64,000 nt of DNA from Bin87 sp965221295 (GTDB taxonomy: Bacteria; Chloroflexota; Dehalococcoidia; Lucifugimonadales; UBA3495): NCBI GenBank assembly GCA_965221295.1, contig OZ244879.1:310001-374000 (forward strand), written 5' to 3'. Under the pieces are notes generated by a model. That model was given only the letters and a program-made list of their open reading frames with translations. It made no database searches and was not told the DNA's origin. The translations under genes and the position numbers were made by a program. This document shows, in pieces, positions 26,286-36,400 of the stretch. Each line of letters opens with the position of its first letter. Position 1 is the first letter of the stretch.

Positions 26286-27704
26286 CTACTGCCCACCGGC
26301 GGCGATGTCAAAGCGGCCAGCCCGACGCTGGTGGCTCGCCTCGCCCCATCGCTCGGCGCGGCGCCACACCAGGGCCAAGGCGGCGAAGCCCAGGAACATG
26401 GCGCTGACGTCCGTGACCGGGAAGGACCACCAAACTCCCCACACGCCCAGGGCGCCGGACAGCGTGAAGACCCAGAACAGCAGAAAGATTACCCGCTGAG
26501 TGACGGTGAGCGCAACCGATGGCCACGCTTTGCCCAACGCCTGAAACGCCACCGAACTGACGAACTCCATTCCCACGATGGGCAGGGCGAGCAGCGCTAC
26601 CCTGAGGGCTCCAGCTGCCTCTGCGGGCAACGCCCTGGCGTCGGCGAACAGGCCGACGATGTGCCCGGACAGCGGCAGCAGCGCGGCGATCATCAACCCG
26701 CCCGCTATGGTGGCGCCCAGGCAACTTTGCCAAATGGCCTGCCGGATGCGGTCATAGTTGCGCGCCCCGTAGTTGTAGGCGGCCAGGGGTAGGAAGGCCA
26801 ACGCGACACCGATGAACGGCGCCAACGCGAATTCCATCACCGCGTTGATGACGCCAAACAGCGCGATGTAGGCATCCCCGTCGCCGTACTGGGACAGGAT
26901 GTTGTTGACCACCACCACGACGATTGACCGCGCCACCTCGATGATGCAGATGGGCAGCCCCAGCGCGACGATTTCCCCCATCAACCTGAGACGAGGACGC
27001 AAGGCGTCCAGCGTGACGCTGAGCGCGCTGCGTCCCGACAGGTAGAACCAGGCAATGTAAGCGACAGCCAATCCCTGGGCAAGCACGGTGGCGGCCGCCG
27101 CGCCGGTGATGCCCCAACCGAACGCCAAAATGAACAGGGCATCGAGGATGACGTTGGCGACCGCACCTCCGGCCATGACGATGGTCGCGGATCCCGGCCG
27201 GCCTTCCGCCATGAGCAGGTTGTTGGCGGCGATGGACACCATGGTGAAAAACCCGCCCGGCAGGATGATCACCAGGTAGGCGCGGGCATACGGCGCGGTG
27301 CTTGCCGAGGCTCCCATCAACCTGGTCAAATCATCCAGAGCCAACATGCCGGCTACGGCAATGGTCAGGTAGATGGGCGCCAGAATCGCCAACGACGATC
27401 CAATTGCGCGGGATGCCTGTCGGGTATCCCGGGCGCCGAGAGCCCGCGATACCACCGACATGCCTCCCAGTCCCGGCAGCAGGCCAATGGCGACCGCTGC
27501 GATTTGGGCGGGAAAGGCTGCGGACAACCCGCTGAGCGCGTCCACCCCAACCACGTTGCCCACGAAGGCCCGGTCAACGATGCTGTAGAGCGCCACCACG
27601 ACGATGGCCAGCATGGGCGGAAAAGACATCTGCAGCAGCAGAAACCACATGGGCGCCGCGCCCATATTTTCGGCGCGTAGGGTTCGCGGTCTGGTTTCTG
27701 GCAT
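26286..27704 (-). CDS. MATE-family multidrug/metabolite exporter
   Basis: A 472-residue membrane protein with 12 predicted helices in two homologous halves, typical of multidrug and toxic compound extrusion proteins. MATE-type motifs seen are SIVDRAFVGNVVGVDALSGLSAAFP in the first half, YNYGARNYDRIRQA in the second, and the helix-end ANNLLMAEGRP. These exporters use Na+ or H+ gradients. The open frame continues upstream to 27968, but the preceding 88 codons are not MATE-like, so I take the ATG at 27704. Confidence 0.9.
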   Translation of the reverse strand: MPETRPRTLRAENMGAAPMWFLLLQMSFPPMLAIVVVALYSIVDRAFVGNVVGVDALSGLSAAFPAQIAAVAIGLLPGLGGMSVVSRALGARDTRQASRAIGSSLAILAPIYLTIAVAGMLALDDLTRLMGASASTAPYARAYLVIILPGGFFTMVSIAANNLLMAEGRPGSATIVMAGGAVANVILDALFILAFGWGITGAAAATVLAQGLAVAYIAWFYLSGRSALSVTLDALRPRLRLMGEIVALGLPICIIEVARSIVVVVVNNILSQYGDGDAYIALFGVINAVMEFALAPFIGVALAFLPLAAYNYGARNYDRIRQAIWQSCLGATIAGGLMIAALLPLSGHIVGLFADARALPAEAAGALRVALLALPIVGMEFVSSVAFQALGKAWPSVALTVTQRVIFLLFWVFTLSGALGVWGVWWSFPVTDVSAMFLGFAALALVWRRAERWGEASHQRRAGRFDIAAGGQ

Positions 27705-28173
27705 AGCGCTCCGGCGGTTGGCCAGGCTCGATGTCCCAGCGGCCCTCCTATAGATTACCCGCCGTCCGCCTGGGACGCTACCACCCAGCGTCATTGCCGT
27801 AGCGTCTTGCTTTGACCGAGGCCGCTTTTTCTCGGTGAAAGCTAAAGCGAGGCGCCGAGAACCTCCATTCCCTGCCAGCGCCCGGTCTTGCGAAATCCGT
27901 TGTGGCGTGTGGCATGTCGGCGCGTCGATACGTGGAACGATATGGGCCCGGCAATCCCAAGCCGGCATGAACCGAAGTTAGTGGCGGGGTCGAAGGCCTT
28001 TCGTAGTTGCCAACGAGATTGTCGTGCGGGTTCGCTGTGACCGGCGCCCGCGTCCCGCCATGCCGGAGCCTGCCCCTACGCCGGTTCAGCATGAGGCGGT
28101 CATGGAACCCCGAGACGGTCTGGGAGCGCGTGCGCGATCCCTCGCGTTGACGGCGGGGCTGTAGTAAGGCAAA
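27705..28173. other. divergent intergenic region, no gene seen
   Basis: 469 bp between the exporter gene and sucC. It must hold divergent promoters. No obvious -10/-35 pair, repeat or RNA gene stands out, and the open frames across it are not coding-like. Confidence 0.5.
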
Positions 28174-29340
28174 ATGTTCTTTGCGATGAAACTGCACGAG
28201 CATCAGGCGAAGGCGATATTCGCCGATTACGGAATTCCGGTTCCCAACGGAAGGGTGGTCAGTACACCAGCGGCAGCGGAGGAAGCAATTTCATCCTTCG
28301 GGGGGCGGGCGGTGGTCAAGGCGCAGGTTCACGCCGGCGGACGCGGGCTGGCTGGCGGCGTCAAGGTGGTTGGTTCGGCTGAAGAGGGGCGCCAATTCGC
28401 AGAAGCAATGCTGGGTTCGCGCCTCGTGACGCATCAGACGGGCGCCGACGGCGTTCCCGTTGACAGTTTGCTGGTGGAAGAACTGGCCGATATCGCCACC
28501 GAAATGTACGTGGCCTTGACCATGGACCGGAACCACCGGGGCCCGGTTCTAATCGCCAGCGGGGCCGGTGGGATGTCGATCGAAGAGGTCGCCGCCACCA
28601 ACCCGGAAGCCATCATCACCGAAGCGGTCGAGCCTGGTTTGGGCTTGATGCCGTTTCAATGCCGCAGAATGGCGGCCCGCCTGGGAATGTCCGGCGCCAC
28701 GGCCCGCCAAGCCGCCGACGCGTTGAGCTCCCTCTACCGGATATTCCTCGACAACGATTGCTCCCTGGTAGAAGTGAACCCGTTGATCGTCACCGGCGAC
28801 GGTCAAGTGGTGGCCCTGGACGCCAAGATGGACGTTGAGGACGACGCGCTCTTCCGGCATTCCGATTTGCGCGAACTGCGCGATCGAGATCAGGAAGACC
28901 AGCTGGAGGCGCGGGCGGCGGACAACGACATCGCCTACGTCAGCCTCGATGGTACTGTGGGCTGCCTGGTCAACGGCGCAGGGTTGGCCATGGCGACGCT
29001 GGACGTGACCAGCGCGGCCGGAGCCGCTCCCGCCAACTTCCTGGACGTTGGCGGCGGCGCCTCGGAGGAGAAGGTCGCCACCGCGGTGGGCATAATCCTT
29101 TCCGACCCCAAGGTCGCCCAGGTGCTGGTGAATATCTTCGGCGGCATACTGCGTTGCGACGTGGCGGCGCGAGGCATCGTCATGGCCTACGAAGAGCATT
29201 CCGCCACCCAGCCCATGGTGGCGCGGATGCTGGGCACCAACGTGGACGAGGGCAAGCGCATCCTCACCGAATCCGGCCTGCCCGTGGTATTCGCCGAATC
29301 ACTGTCCGAGGCCGCCGAAGCAATCAAACGGGCGGGTTGA
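28174..29340 (+). CDS. sucC: succinyl-CoA ligase (ADP-forming), beta subunit
   Basis: A 388-residue ATP-grasp subunit of succinyl-CoA synthetase. MKLHEHQAKAIFADYGIPVP marks the N-terminus, and KAQVHAGGRGLAGGVKVV is the nucleotide-binding glycine loop. LVEVNPLIV carries metal ligands, NFLDVGGGASEEKV is conserved, and VNIFGGILRCDVAARGI is the CoA-ligase domain. With SucD it converts succinyl-CoA to succinate while making ATP in the TCA cycle. The start could be the ATG at 28174 (AAGG close upstream) or the ATG at 28186, which gives the usual MKLHEHQ start. The usual neighbour sucD is displaced by 1.17 kb. Confidence 0.95.
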   Translation: MFFAMKLHEHQAKAIFADYGIPVPNGRVVSTPAAAEEAISSFGGRAVVKAQVHAGGRGLAGGVKVVGSAEEGRQFAEAMLGSRLVTHQTGADGVPVDSLLVEELADIATEMYVALTMDRNHRGPVLIASGAGGMSIEEVAATNPEAIITEAVEPGLGLMPFQCRRMAARLGMSGATARQAADALSSLYRIFLDNDCSLVEVNPLIVTGDGQVVALDAKMDVEDDALFRHSDLRELRDRDQEDQLEARAADNDIAYVSLDGTVGCLVNGAGLAMATLDVTSAAGAAPANFLDVGGGASEEKVATAVGIILSDPKVAQVLVNIFGGILRCDVAARGIVMAYEEHSATQPMVARMLGTNVDEGKRILTESGLPVVFAESLSEAAEAIKRAG

Positions 29341-29342
29341 GA

Positions 29343-30380
29343 ATGGTCGAGAACCATGCCCCATCAAGCGCGAAAATGTGGATGGTTCGCGCCGGCAGAC
29401 GCGCCAGGTATATCGATCTTTTCCTAGATCGGCAGGTTGTCGACATAGGGTGGGGCGAGGTGGGCCCAATTCTTCCAACGACTTCCGACGACGAAATACG
29501 CCGCCTTTGCGCGGCGTTCTATCCTGATGACAATAACGGTTGGCATCAAATCAGGCGATTCAACTTGGATATAGCGGTAGGCGATTCCGTTGTCACCTAC
29601 GACAATCCGCAGCGAGTCTATCACGTTGGCGTGATTGATTCATCGGCGGAGCACGGAGACATGGCCCATAGCAATGGCTCCCCAGGGTATGTCCGCAAGG
29701 TCAACTGGGCCTGCCCGATTTCACGGGACGACCTGTCCGCAGCAGCCAGGAATAGCTTGGGAGGCATGTTGACGGTCTTTCAGGTTCCCGATTCGGTCTG
29801 CCGAGAATTGTGGTCGCTTGGTTCGGGCGAACAAGAACCGGCGCCCGCGCCAGTTGCAACGTCCCAGGAAACACCACCGGAGGTCATATCGGATTCGGCG
29901 GACATACTGCAAGAATACATCGACAAGTCGGACGAATTCATCGAGGACCAGATCGCCAAACTGAATTGGACTCAGATGCAGGAGTTGGTCGCGGGCATCT
30001 TGCGCGCCATGGGATACCGGACGAAGGTTTCCTCACCCGGGCCAGACCGCGGCGTGGACGTATTCGCTTCCCTAGACGGTTTGGGCTTGACTGAGCCGCG
30101 CATATTCGTCGAAGTTAAGCATCGGCAGGGGTCAATCGGCGCGCAAGATATTCGCGCCTTCATGGGAGGGCGGCATGACGGAGACCGCTGCTTGTACGTC
30201 AGCACTGGTGGATTCTCGAGAGAGGCGCGATACGAAGCGGACCGGTCTCGAATTCCGCTGACCTTGCTCGATTTGCCGGACCTGCGGGAACTTTTGGTGA
30301 ACCATTACGAAACCCTTGACCCAGAAACCCGCGCCATGACGCCTCTGCGAAAGGTGTATTGGCCAGCGGCGCTAGTGTAA
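29343..30380 (+). CDS. Mrr-type restriction endonuclease
   Basis: A 345-residue protein. The C-terminal domain (about 200-300) has a PD-(D/E)xK nuclease core: Asp239 in GPDRGVDVFA, Glu257 and Lys259 in FVEVKHR, and the Mrr-specific Gln268...Phe273 (QDIRAFMGG). The N-terminal 150 residues (KMWMVRAGRRARYIDLFL...) match the DNA-recognition half of the COG4127 type and could bind modified bases. Mrr relatives cleave methylated foreign DNA. The ATG lies two bases after the sucC stop, with little ribosome-binding signal, so translation is probably coupled to sucC. Its placement within sucCD is unusual. Confidence 0.85.
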   Translation: MVENHAPSSAKMWMVRAGRRARYIDLFLDRQVVDIGWGEVGPILPTTSDDEIRRLCAAFYPDDNNGWHQIRRFNLDIAVGDSVVTYDNPQRVYHVGVIDSSAEHGDMAHSNGSPGYVRKVNWACPISRDDLSAAARNSLGGMLTVFQVPDSVCRELWSLGSGEQEPAPAPVATSQETPPEVISDSADILQEYIDKSDEFIEDQIAKLNWTQMQELVAGILRAMGYRTKVSSPGPDRGVDVFASLDGLGLTEPRIFVEVKHRQGSIGAQDIRAFMGGRHDGDRCLYVSTGGFSREARYEADRSRIPLTLLDLPDLRELLVNHYETLDPETRAMTPLRKVYWPAALV

Positions 30381-30394
30381 GCGGCGCGAACTTC

Positions 30395-30522
30395 ATTGAA
30401 TGGGGCATCGTTGAAATGGAGCATCGTTGAAATGGAGCATCGCTGAAATGGAGCGCCGCTGAAATGGAGCGCCGCTGAAATGGAGCATTGCAGAAATGGA
30501 GCATTGCTGAATGGGCATTCTG
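30395..30522 (+). repeat. 16-bp tandem array entering sucD
   Basis: Eight adjacent units of 16 bp (consensus CTGAAATGGAGCATCG), the last one shortened and fused to the start of sucD. Each unit holds an ATG, a GGAG and a TGA. Reading across, most units spell ATG, three codons, TGA, one base, then the next ATG. The final TGA touches the sucD ATG at 30511. See findings. Confidence 0.9.
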
Positions 30523-31407
30523 GTTGACGAAAACACACGGGTGGTGGTGCAGGGCATCACGGGACGCGAGGGCAGCTTCCACGCCCGGGCGTGCCGGGCC
30601 TACGGTGCCCAGGTGGTGGCGGGAGTCACGCCCGGACGAGGCGGACAGGTCTTCGACGACGCCGTGCCGGTGTTCGACTCGGTGGGTGAAGCCGTGGCAA
30701 AGACCCAGGCCAACGTCGCCCTGATCTTCGTGCCTCCGCCTTTCGCCCCCGACGCCATCGCCGAGTCGGTGGACGCCGGAGCTCCGCTCATCGCGTGCAT
30801 CACCGAGGGAATACCGGTGCACGACATGGTCGGCATCTACCGGTACGTGAAGTCCAACGGCGCGCGGCTCATCGGTCCCAACTGCCCGGGTATGATCAAC
30901 CCCGGGGCTCGCTGCAAGGTTGGCATCATGCCGGGCGACATTCACATGCCCGGTCGGGTGGGCGTCGTTTCCCGCAGCGGGACCCTCACCTACGAAGCCG
31001 TTGGCCAGTTGACGGCTCTCGGCATCGGACAATCGTCCTGCGTAGGCATCGGCGGAGACCCGATCATCGGGAGCAGTTTCGTGGATATTCTCCGGCTCTA
31101 CAACGAAGATCCTGACACCGACATGGTGGTTTTCATCGGCGAGATCGGCGGGACCATGGAGCAGGAGGCGGCGGAGTTCATCGGTTCTTCGGAATTCAAC
31201 AAGCCGGTCTGCTCGCTGATCGTGGGCGCCACCGCGCCGGCGGGCAAACGGATGGGACACGCCGGCGCGATCATCACCGGGGAAAGCGCCACGGCGGAAT
31301 CCAAGACCCGCGCCCTGGAAGCCGCCGGGGCGGCGATCATTCCCACTCCGGCCGACATCGGCGTCACCGCCCAGGAAACCCTTCGGGCCGCTGGCCTCTT
31401 GGGCTAG
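30511..31407 (+). CDS. sucD: succinyl-CoA ligase, alpha subunit
   Basis: A 298-residue alpha subunit: MGILVDENTRVVVQGITGREG is the Rossmann CoA-binding start, GPNCPGMINPG and the SRSGTLTYEA loop follow, and His250 in KRMGHAGAII is the phosphorylated active-site histidine. It forms a heterotetramer with SucC. The start ATG is the last step of a tandem array of ATG/stop mini-frames. It has GGAG within the array but no separate, ordinary leader. Confidence 0.95.
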   Translation: MGILVDENTRVVVQGITGREGSFHARACRAYGAQVVAGVTPGRGGQVFDDAVPVFDSVGEAVAKTQANVALIFVPPPFAPDAIAESVDAGAPLIACITEGIPVHDMVGIYRYVKSNGARLIGPNCPGMINPGARCKVGIMPGDIHMPGRVGVVSRSGTLTYEAVGQLTALGIGQSSCVGIGGDPIIGSSFVDILRLYNEDPDTDMVVFIGEIGGTMEQEAAEFIGSSEFNKPVCSLIVGATAPAGKRMGHAGAIITGESATAESKTRALEAAGAAIIPTPADIGVTAQETLRAAGLLG

Positions 31408-31459
31408 CTGGCTGGCGGGTCAGGAGCGATCCTGCCGCGCCCGGTGGGACCCTTCGGAA

Positions 31460-31494
31460 TTGGGGCGCGGCCTGAACGACAGGTCGCGCCCCAA
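31460..31494. terminator. bidirectional hairpin terminator
   Basis: TTGGGGCGCGGCCTG and CAGGTCGCGCCCCAA pair over 15 positions (one G-T pair) around a 5-base loop. It lies between the convergent genes sucD (ends 31407) and the membrane fusion protein (ends 31516). There is no long T tract, so termination may be partly factor-dependent. Confidence 0.75.
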
Positions 31495-31515
31495 GTTCAG
31501 GTCATGCCCAGGGAT

Positions 31516-33378
31516 TCAGGGCGTGATGGTTGTGGTCACCAAACCCGGATTCGGCGGGATCAGGATCCCGTCGGGAACCACGACGCTGAGGCGCACCGGG
31601 AAGCTGATTACGCCGCGTTCGGTGCGGGCATCTTGACTGATTGATTCCACGGTGGCGTCGAAGGTAACGTCGGGTAATGCGGCAAGTGTAACCGTCGCGC
31701 TGGCGCCGGCGGACACTCGGTCGATGAAATTGGTTTCCAGCAGGCCGTGGACGGCGATGTCGGTTGGGTCAACCAGCTGCAGCACGCGGGCATCGACCCG
31801 TATGGCGTCTTCGGGCTGTATGGTAACCAGCCGGATCATGCCGTCGAATGGAGCGCGGATGACCGTTTCCTCCAGGTCTTCCTGCGCTTCGGCGTAATCG
31901 ACGAGGGCGTCCGCTACATTGGCCTGGGCCAGAGCGACAGCGGCGGGATCGGGTCCGGCGGCAAGGTCGTCGCGAGTTTCCCGCGCGGTGGTCAAGTCCT
32001 GCGTCAAGGCGGCCACGGTGGCGGCGTCCGGCCCAGCCTCGAGGCGACTCAACGCGGATTGAGCGGATTCCAGCGCGGCGCGCGCGTTCTCAACCGCCTT
32101 TTCCAGGCGGGACAGTTCAATCTGATCGACACCTTCTTCCAACTTGGCCAGGTTGCGCTCCGCAGCGTTGAATCGTTCTTCCGCCACCAGGACGTTGGCT
32201 TCCAATCTGTTCAGTTCATCCTGGTCGGGTCCGTCTTGGGTGTCTGCCAAATCGCGGTTGAGGGTGGACAGATTGACCTCCAACTCCGAGATGCGGGTTT
32301 CGATGGCCGTGCGGTCAATCTCTTTGGGGCCGGCTTCGAGGTCAGCGATATCCCGTCGCAACGCTGACACCAACCGTTCGGCGGCATCGACGGCGGCCTG
32401 CAGGGAATTGAGTTGCACTACGTCGAAATTTCGACCGTCTCGGAGCTCGGTAAAGTCCTCGTTGGCGATTCTCACGTGGAACGCCTCCAGCCGGTCCTGG
32501 GCGTTGTCCAACGTGGTCTCGGCATTGGCGAGATTCTGCCGGGTCATCGCCAGTTGGTCCGCGTGGTCGGCGTCGAAATCGCGGAGATCGTCCCGAGACT
32601 GGTCGAGGGCGATTTCCGTTTGGGAAATGCTGCTGCGCAGTTTGATGACGGATTCGTCGTAGTCCGGCAGGAAATCGGTTACGGCATCCTGGGCCGCGTC
32701 CAGAGCCTGGCGGGCCCGGGCTCGAGCGGCCAGGGCGTCGGCGAATTGCTGACCATGGTCGTCGGCGAAGTCGGTGACGGCCTCCTCGGCCCGGTCCAGG
32801 ATGGCGGTTGCGTCAGCGACCCTCAGCGCCGCGGCGCTCAGGGCTACCTCGTGCTCGATCTGGTAATCTTCGAGCGCGTCCTCCGCATTTTCCACAGCGA
32901 CCTGAGCCTTGGCCAGGGCATTTTCGGCCCTGGCTTTGATCAAGGGGTCATCCGATTCCAGCCCCAGAACCCGGTCCAGCTCGTCCTGGGTCTGCTCGAC
33001 CTTGAACTTGGCGAGGGCCTCGGCGTGCTGCAAATTGGTGACCGTGTCCGAGTCGACGGTGGCCAGGGCGTCGCCAGCGGAAACGAGGTCGCCCACGGCA
33101 ACGTTCACGGAGCCGACTTCGCCCGACAACTGGAAAGACAGGTCAGCCTGCGTGGAGAAGACCACCTCGCTGCGAACGCGGAAATCGCTGACGGCGGCGT
33201 TGGCTCGGCCACCGCTTCCGCCCGGGCCGGCGGCGGTCTCCGGCGTTGCTTCGCTTTCGGCGCTGGCGCCGCACCCAACCAACGCCAGGGCTGAAAGGAT
33301 GGTCAGCGCCAATGGAACGGCGGCGAAGCGGAAGACACGGCGCTGGTGAGTTGAAGCGACTTTGAAATTCAACATCAT
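31516..33378 (-). CDS. RND efflux membrane fusion lipoprotein
   Basis: A 620-residue periplasmic adaptor. The signal peptide ends in a lipobox with Cys36 (LVGCGAS). A half-lipoyl segment (GEVGSVNVAVGDLVSAGDALATVDSD) is followed by an exceptionally long helical hairpin (about residues 115-490, rich in Ala, Glu, Asp and Gln). The second half-lipoyl and beta-barrel parts (VIRAPFDGMIRLVTIQPEDAIRVD) come next. It is co-oriented with and directly downstream of the RND pump gene, 86 bp away, and should link the pump to an outer component. The hairpin is much longer than in AcrA. Confidence 0.88.
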   Translation of the reverse strand: MMLNFKVASTHQRRVFRFAAVPLALTILSALALVGCGASAESEATPETAAGPGGSGGRANAAVSDFRVRSEVVFSTQADLSFQLSGEVGSVNVAVGDLVSAGDALATVDSDTVTNLQHAEALAKFKVEQTQDELDRVLGLESDDPLIKARAENALAKAQVAVENAEDALEDYQIEHEVALSAAALRVADATAILDRAEEAVTDFADDHGQQFADALAARARARQALDAAQDAVTDFLPDYDESVIKLRSSISQTEIALDQSRDDLRDFDADHADQLAMTRQNLANAETTLDNAQDRLEAFHVRIANEDFTELRDGRNFDVVQLNSLQAAVDAAERLVSALRRDIADLEAGPKEIDRTAIETRISELEVNLSTLNRDLADTQDGPDQDELNRLEANVLVAEERFNAAERNLAKLEEGVDQIELSRLEKAVENARAALESAQSALSRLEAGPDAATVAALTQDLTTARETRDDLAAGPDPAAVALAQANVADALVDYAEAQEDLEETVIRAPFDGMIRLVTIQPEDAIRVDARVLQLVDPTDIAVHGLLETNFIDRVSAGASATVTLAALPDVTFDATVESISQDARTERGVISFPVRLSVVVPDGILIPPNPGLVTTTITP

Positions 33379-33383
33379 TCCTC

Positions 33384-33437
33384 GGTGTATCGAGACTAAG
33401 GCGGATCGAGGCTCAGGTGTATCGAGACTCAGGCGGG
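33384..33437 (-). repeat. 16-bp tandem repeat upstream of the membrane fusion protein
   Basis: Three full units of 16 bp (GGTGTATCGAGACTAA, GGCGGATCGAGGCTCA, GGTGTATCGAGACTCA on the plus strand) and a partial fourth. They directly precede the GAGG ribosome-binding site of the 33378 gene. No sequence relation to the other arrays in the window. Confidence 0.8.
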
Positions 33438-33464
33438 CGCAATTGATTGTTATCGGCTCGAAAC

Positions 33465-36400
33465 CTACTGCGGCGCGGCGTCCAGGCTGGTCGCACGGGG
33501 GCGGGCGACCACGCGGTAGATGCGCCCAAACAGATCAGGCGCCGATTGATGCAGCAGCCTGTAAGTTACCGGCACCGCCACCAGGGTGAGGACAGTCGAG
33601 CTGACCAGACCGCCGATCACGACGGTTGCCAGCTCAGAACCAACCAGCCCACTGGCATTGCTGAACGCCAACGGCAAAAGGGCCAGGATTGTGGTGAACG
33701 CGGTCATCAAAATTGGGCGCAAGCGAGTGCGTCCGGCGACCATGATGGCATCGACTACCACCAAGCCTTGCTGGCGCAATTGCGTGATGAAGACGATGAG
33801 CACGATTGCGTTGGTGACCACGATTCCGATGAGAAATAGGAACCCCATCATCGAGGGCAGGCTCAAGGCCCGTCCGGTAACGGTGAGGGCTACCAGCGCC
33901 CCAACCACCGCAAGGGGCATACTGAGCGCCACGATGAAGGGATCGCGCAGTGAACCCAAGGTTGCGACCATCACCAGGTAAACCAGCGCCAAGCCGATTG
34001 CCATGGCAACGTACACGTTTTGGAATTGTTCCTCGATGTCGCTGGCAAAGCCGCCCTGACGCACGGTTACGCCGGTGGGGAAATCGGCATCGGCGATGAC
34101 GCGGTCGATCTGCGCGCTGGTGGCCTGGGGATCGCGCGCTTCAATTTCTCCGGTGATGGTTACCGAACGGTCGCCATCGTAGTGGGTGACCAGGGCCGGG
34201 CCGACCGTGGTCTTGACATCGCTGATCGAACCCAGGGGCACGACGCCAAATGGCCCGGCGATGGGCAGGTTCTGCAGTTCTTCGATTTCGTCAACCTGGT
34301 CTGCTTGGCCGCGAACCACCACGTCATACGTTTCGCCAGACAGGCTGACCTCGGCGGCGTCGTTGCCGTACGCCCAAGTGCGGATCTGCCCGGCCACGGC
34401 GATTGAGCTGAGGCCATAACGTCCGGCTTCGGCGGTATCGACCTCGAAGGTGAGTTCCTCCCGGTTGTCGCTCACGTTGGTCTTGAGGTTGACGACTCCT
34501 TCCAGGAGCCCGATGCTTTGCATCAGGGTGTTGGCGGCGCCTTGAACGTCCGTGTAGTCGTTTCCGGTAACCGCGATTTCTATGCCGGCCTGGGGTGGTC
34601 CGGCAGAGTCCACAAACACCTGTATGTCCACGTCTTCCTTGTCTGGCAGGGCTTGGCGCAGTTCATCGGCGAATTCGGTGGGTACATTGTCGGATAGGGC
34701 CAAGAAGAAACCCGACACGTCGAATCCAGATTCGCCGATACTGGGCCCAAAATCCTGGCTGGTCGATCCCATGGTTCCCTGATATGCGACGATGTATCCC
34801 TCCTCCACGTATCGGTCCAGCGTCTGCTCAACGCTGCGGAATTCTCGGAACATGGCGGCGGCGGCGGTATTTTCAGGCATGGTTATGTCGATCCGCATCG
34901 ACTCGGCTTCGCCCGAAGAGAACAGAGTGATAGGCAGCACGAACAGGAGCGGAAAGCTGGCGACCACAGCGCCAATGCATCCCAGTACCGTCAGGATCGG
35001 ATGCTTCAGGGCCCACTGCAGGATCGGCGTGTAGAGCTTCTGGAGCCAGGTGTCCTCCACCACGTTGTCGTCTTCGTCGGCCATGTCGCCCTGGCGCAGC
35101 GCTATCGACGCCAGCGTCGGCACCACGGTGAGGGCGATGAACGTGGAGGCCAACAGGGATACGCACACAGTTTGGGCAAAGGGCAGGAAGAATTCTCCGA
35201 CCACACCGGGGATGAAGGCTAGGGGCAAGAACACAGCGACGGTGGTCAGGGTTGAAGCCAGGATTGCGGCGCCCACTTCACGAGTGCCACGTATGGCGGC
35301 GGTGAAGCGCGGGTTGTCCCCCAGCGGCGCGATCCGGTAGCCGGAAACCCCGGTTCCGTCGGTCGTGATGCGCCGAGACCCAGCCTGCAGGCGCCGGTAG
35401 ATGTTCTCCAGCACTACGATGCTGTCGTCCACGATCCGACCCACCGCGATGGCCAGGCCCGCCAGGCTCATGAAGTTCAGGGTCCAGTCCAAGATGGCCA
35501 TCACCAGCACGGTGATCATTACGCTCAGTGGAATGGATATGGCTATGATCAACGTGGGCCGCAAGGAATTGAGGATGCCTTGAATCGCCGTGGGGCGGAG
35601 CTGAAGCAGGAAAATGAAAATGGCGAACACGGCGATGACGAACCCCAGACCACCCTGGCTCGCGACGTTGGCAAGTTGCTCTTCAAGTTCGGGGCCATCG
35701 TTGTACAGGACGTCAACCTGCACATCCGGCGGGAGGTCGAGGTCTTCAATCACCTCCAGGAGCTCCTTGGCCAGGTCGATGGTGTTGCCCTCAGGCAACC
35801 GGAGCACTTGGAGCGAAAGGCTGGGTTGACCGTTGGTGCGGGAAACCGTATCAGATTCCGGCGTGTCGACCTTGACGACCGCCACCTCTGAAAGCAGGAT
35901 GGGCGTAACCGTCGCGTCGCCGGCGGATGGGTTGGTTGGGTCCGGCGACGGCCTGGTGTAACCCACCGGCAGGTTGCGGATGGAATCCAGGTTGGCGTAA
36001 CCCTGGTAGGCCCGCAGGCCGATGGATCGATCTTGTTGGGTCAACGTGCCGGCGCTGAGGTCGATGGAATTGCCCGTTACCGCGTTGACGACGTCTTGGA
36101 TGGTAAGGTCGTGCTCGTTGGCGCGCGCCGGATCCACGATGACCGAGACCCGTTCGGCCACGCCACCCTCAACTGAAACGTCGTAAACGCCGTTTACCGC
36201 CTCCAGGCGGGGTATGATTTCGTCGTCGGTGAGGCGCCTGAGGGCGGGAATATCCTGTTGGCCACTGACGCTGAGGAGCATCACGGGGAAAATGTCGGAG
36301 GTCAGCCGCAGCACGAAAGGCTCCCCGGCTTCGTCGGGGAGAGCAAGGCCGGTGACGCGACTGCGGATCTCTTCTTCCGCATCCTCCACGTCTGCGCCGG

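Noticed and set aside
27778..28203. Minus-strand frame of 141 codons upstream of sucC
   Set aside because: Low-quality composition, overlaps the sucC start, and no ribosome-binding site.
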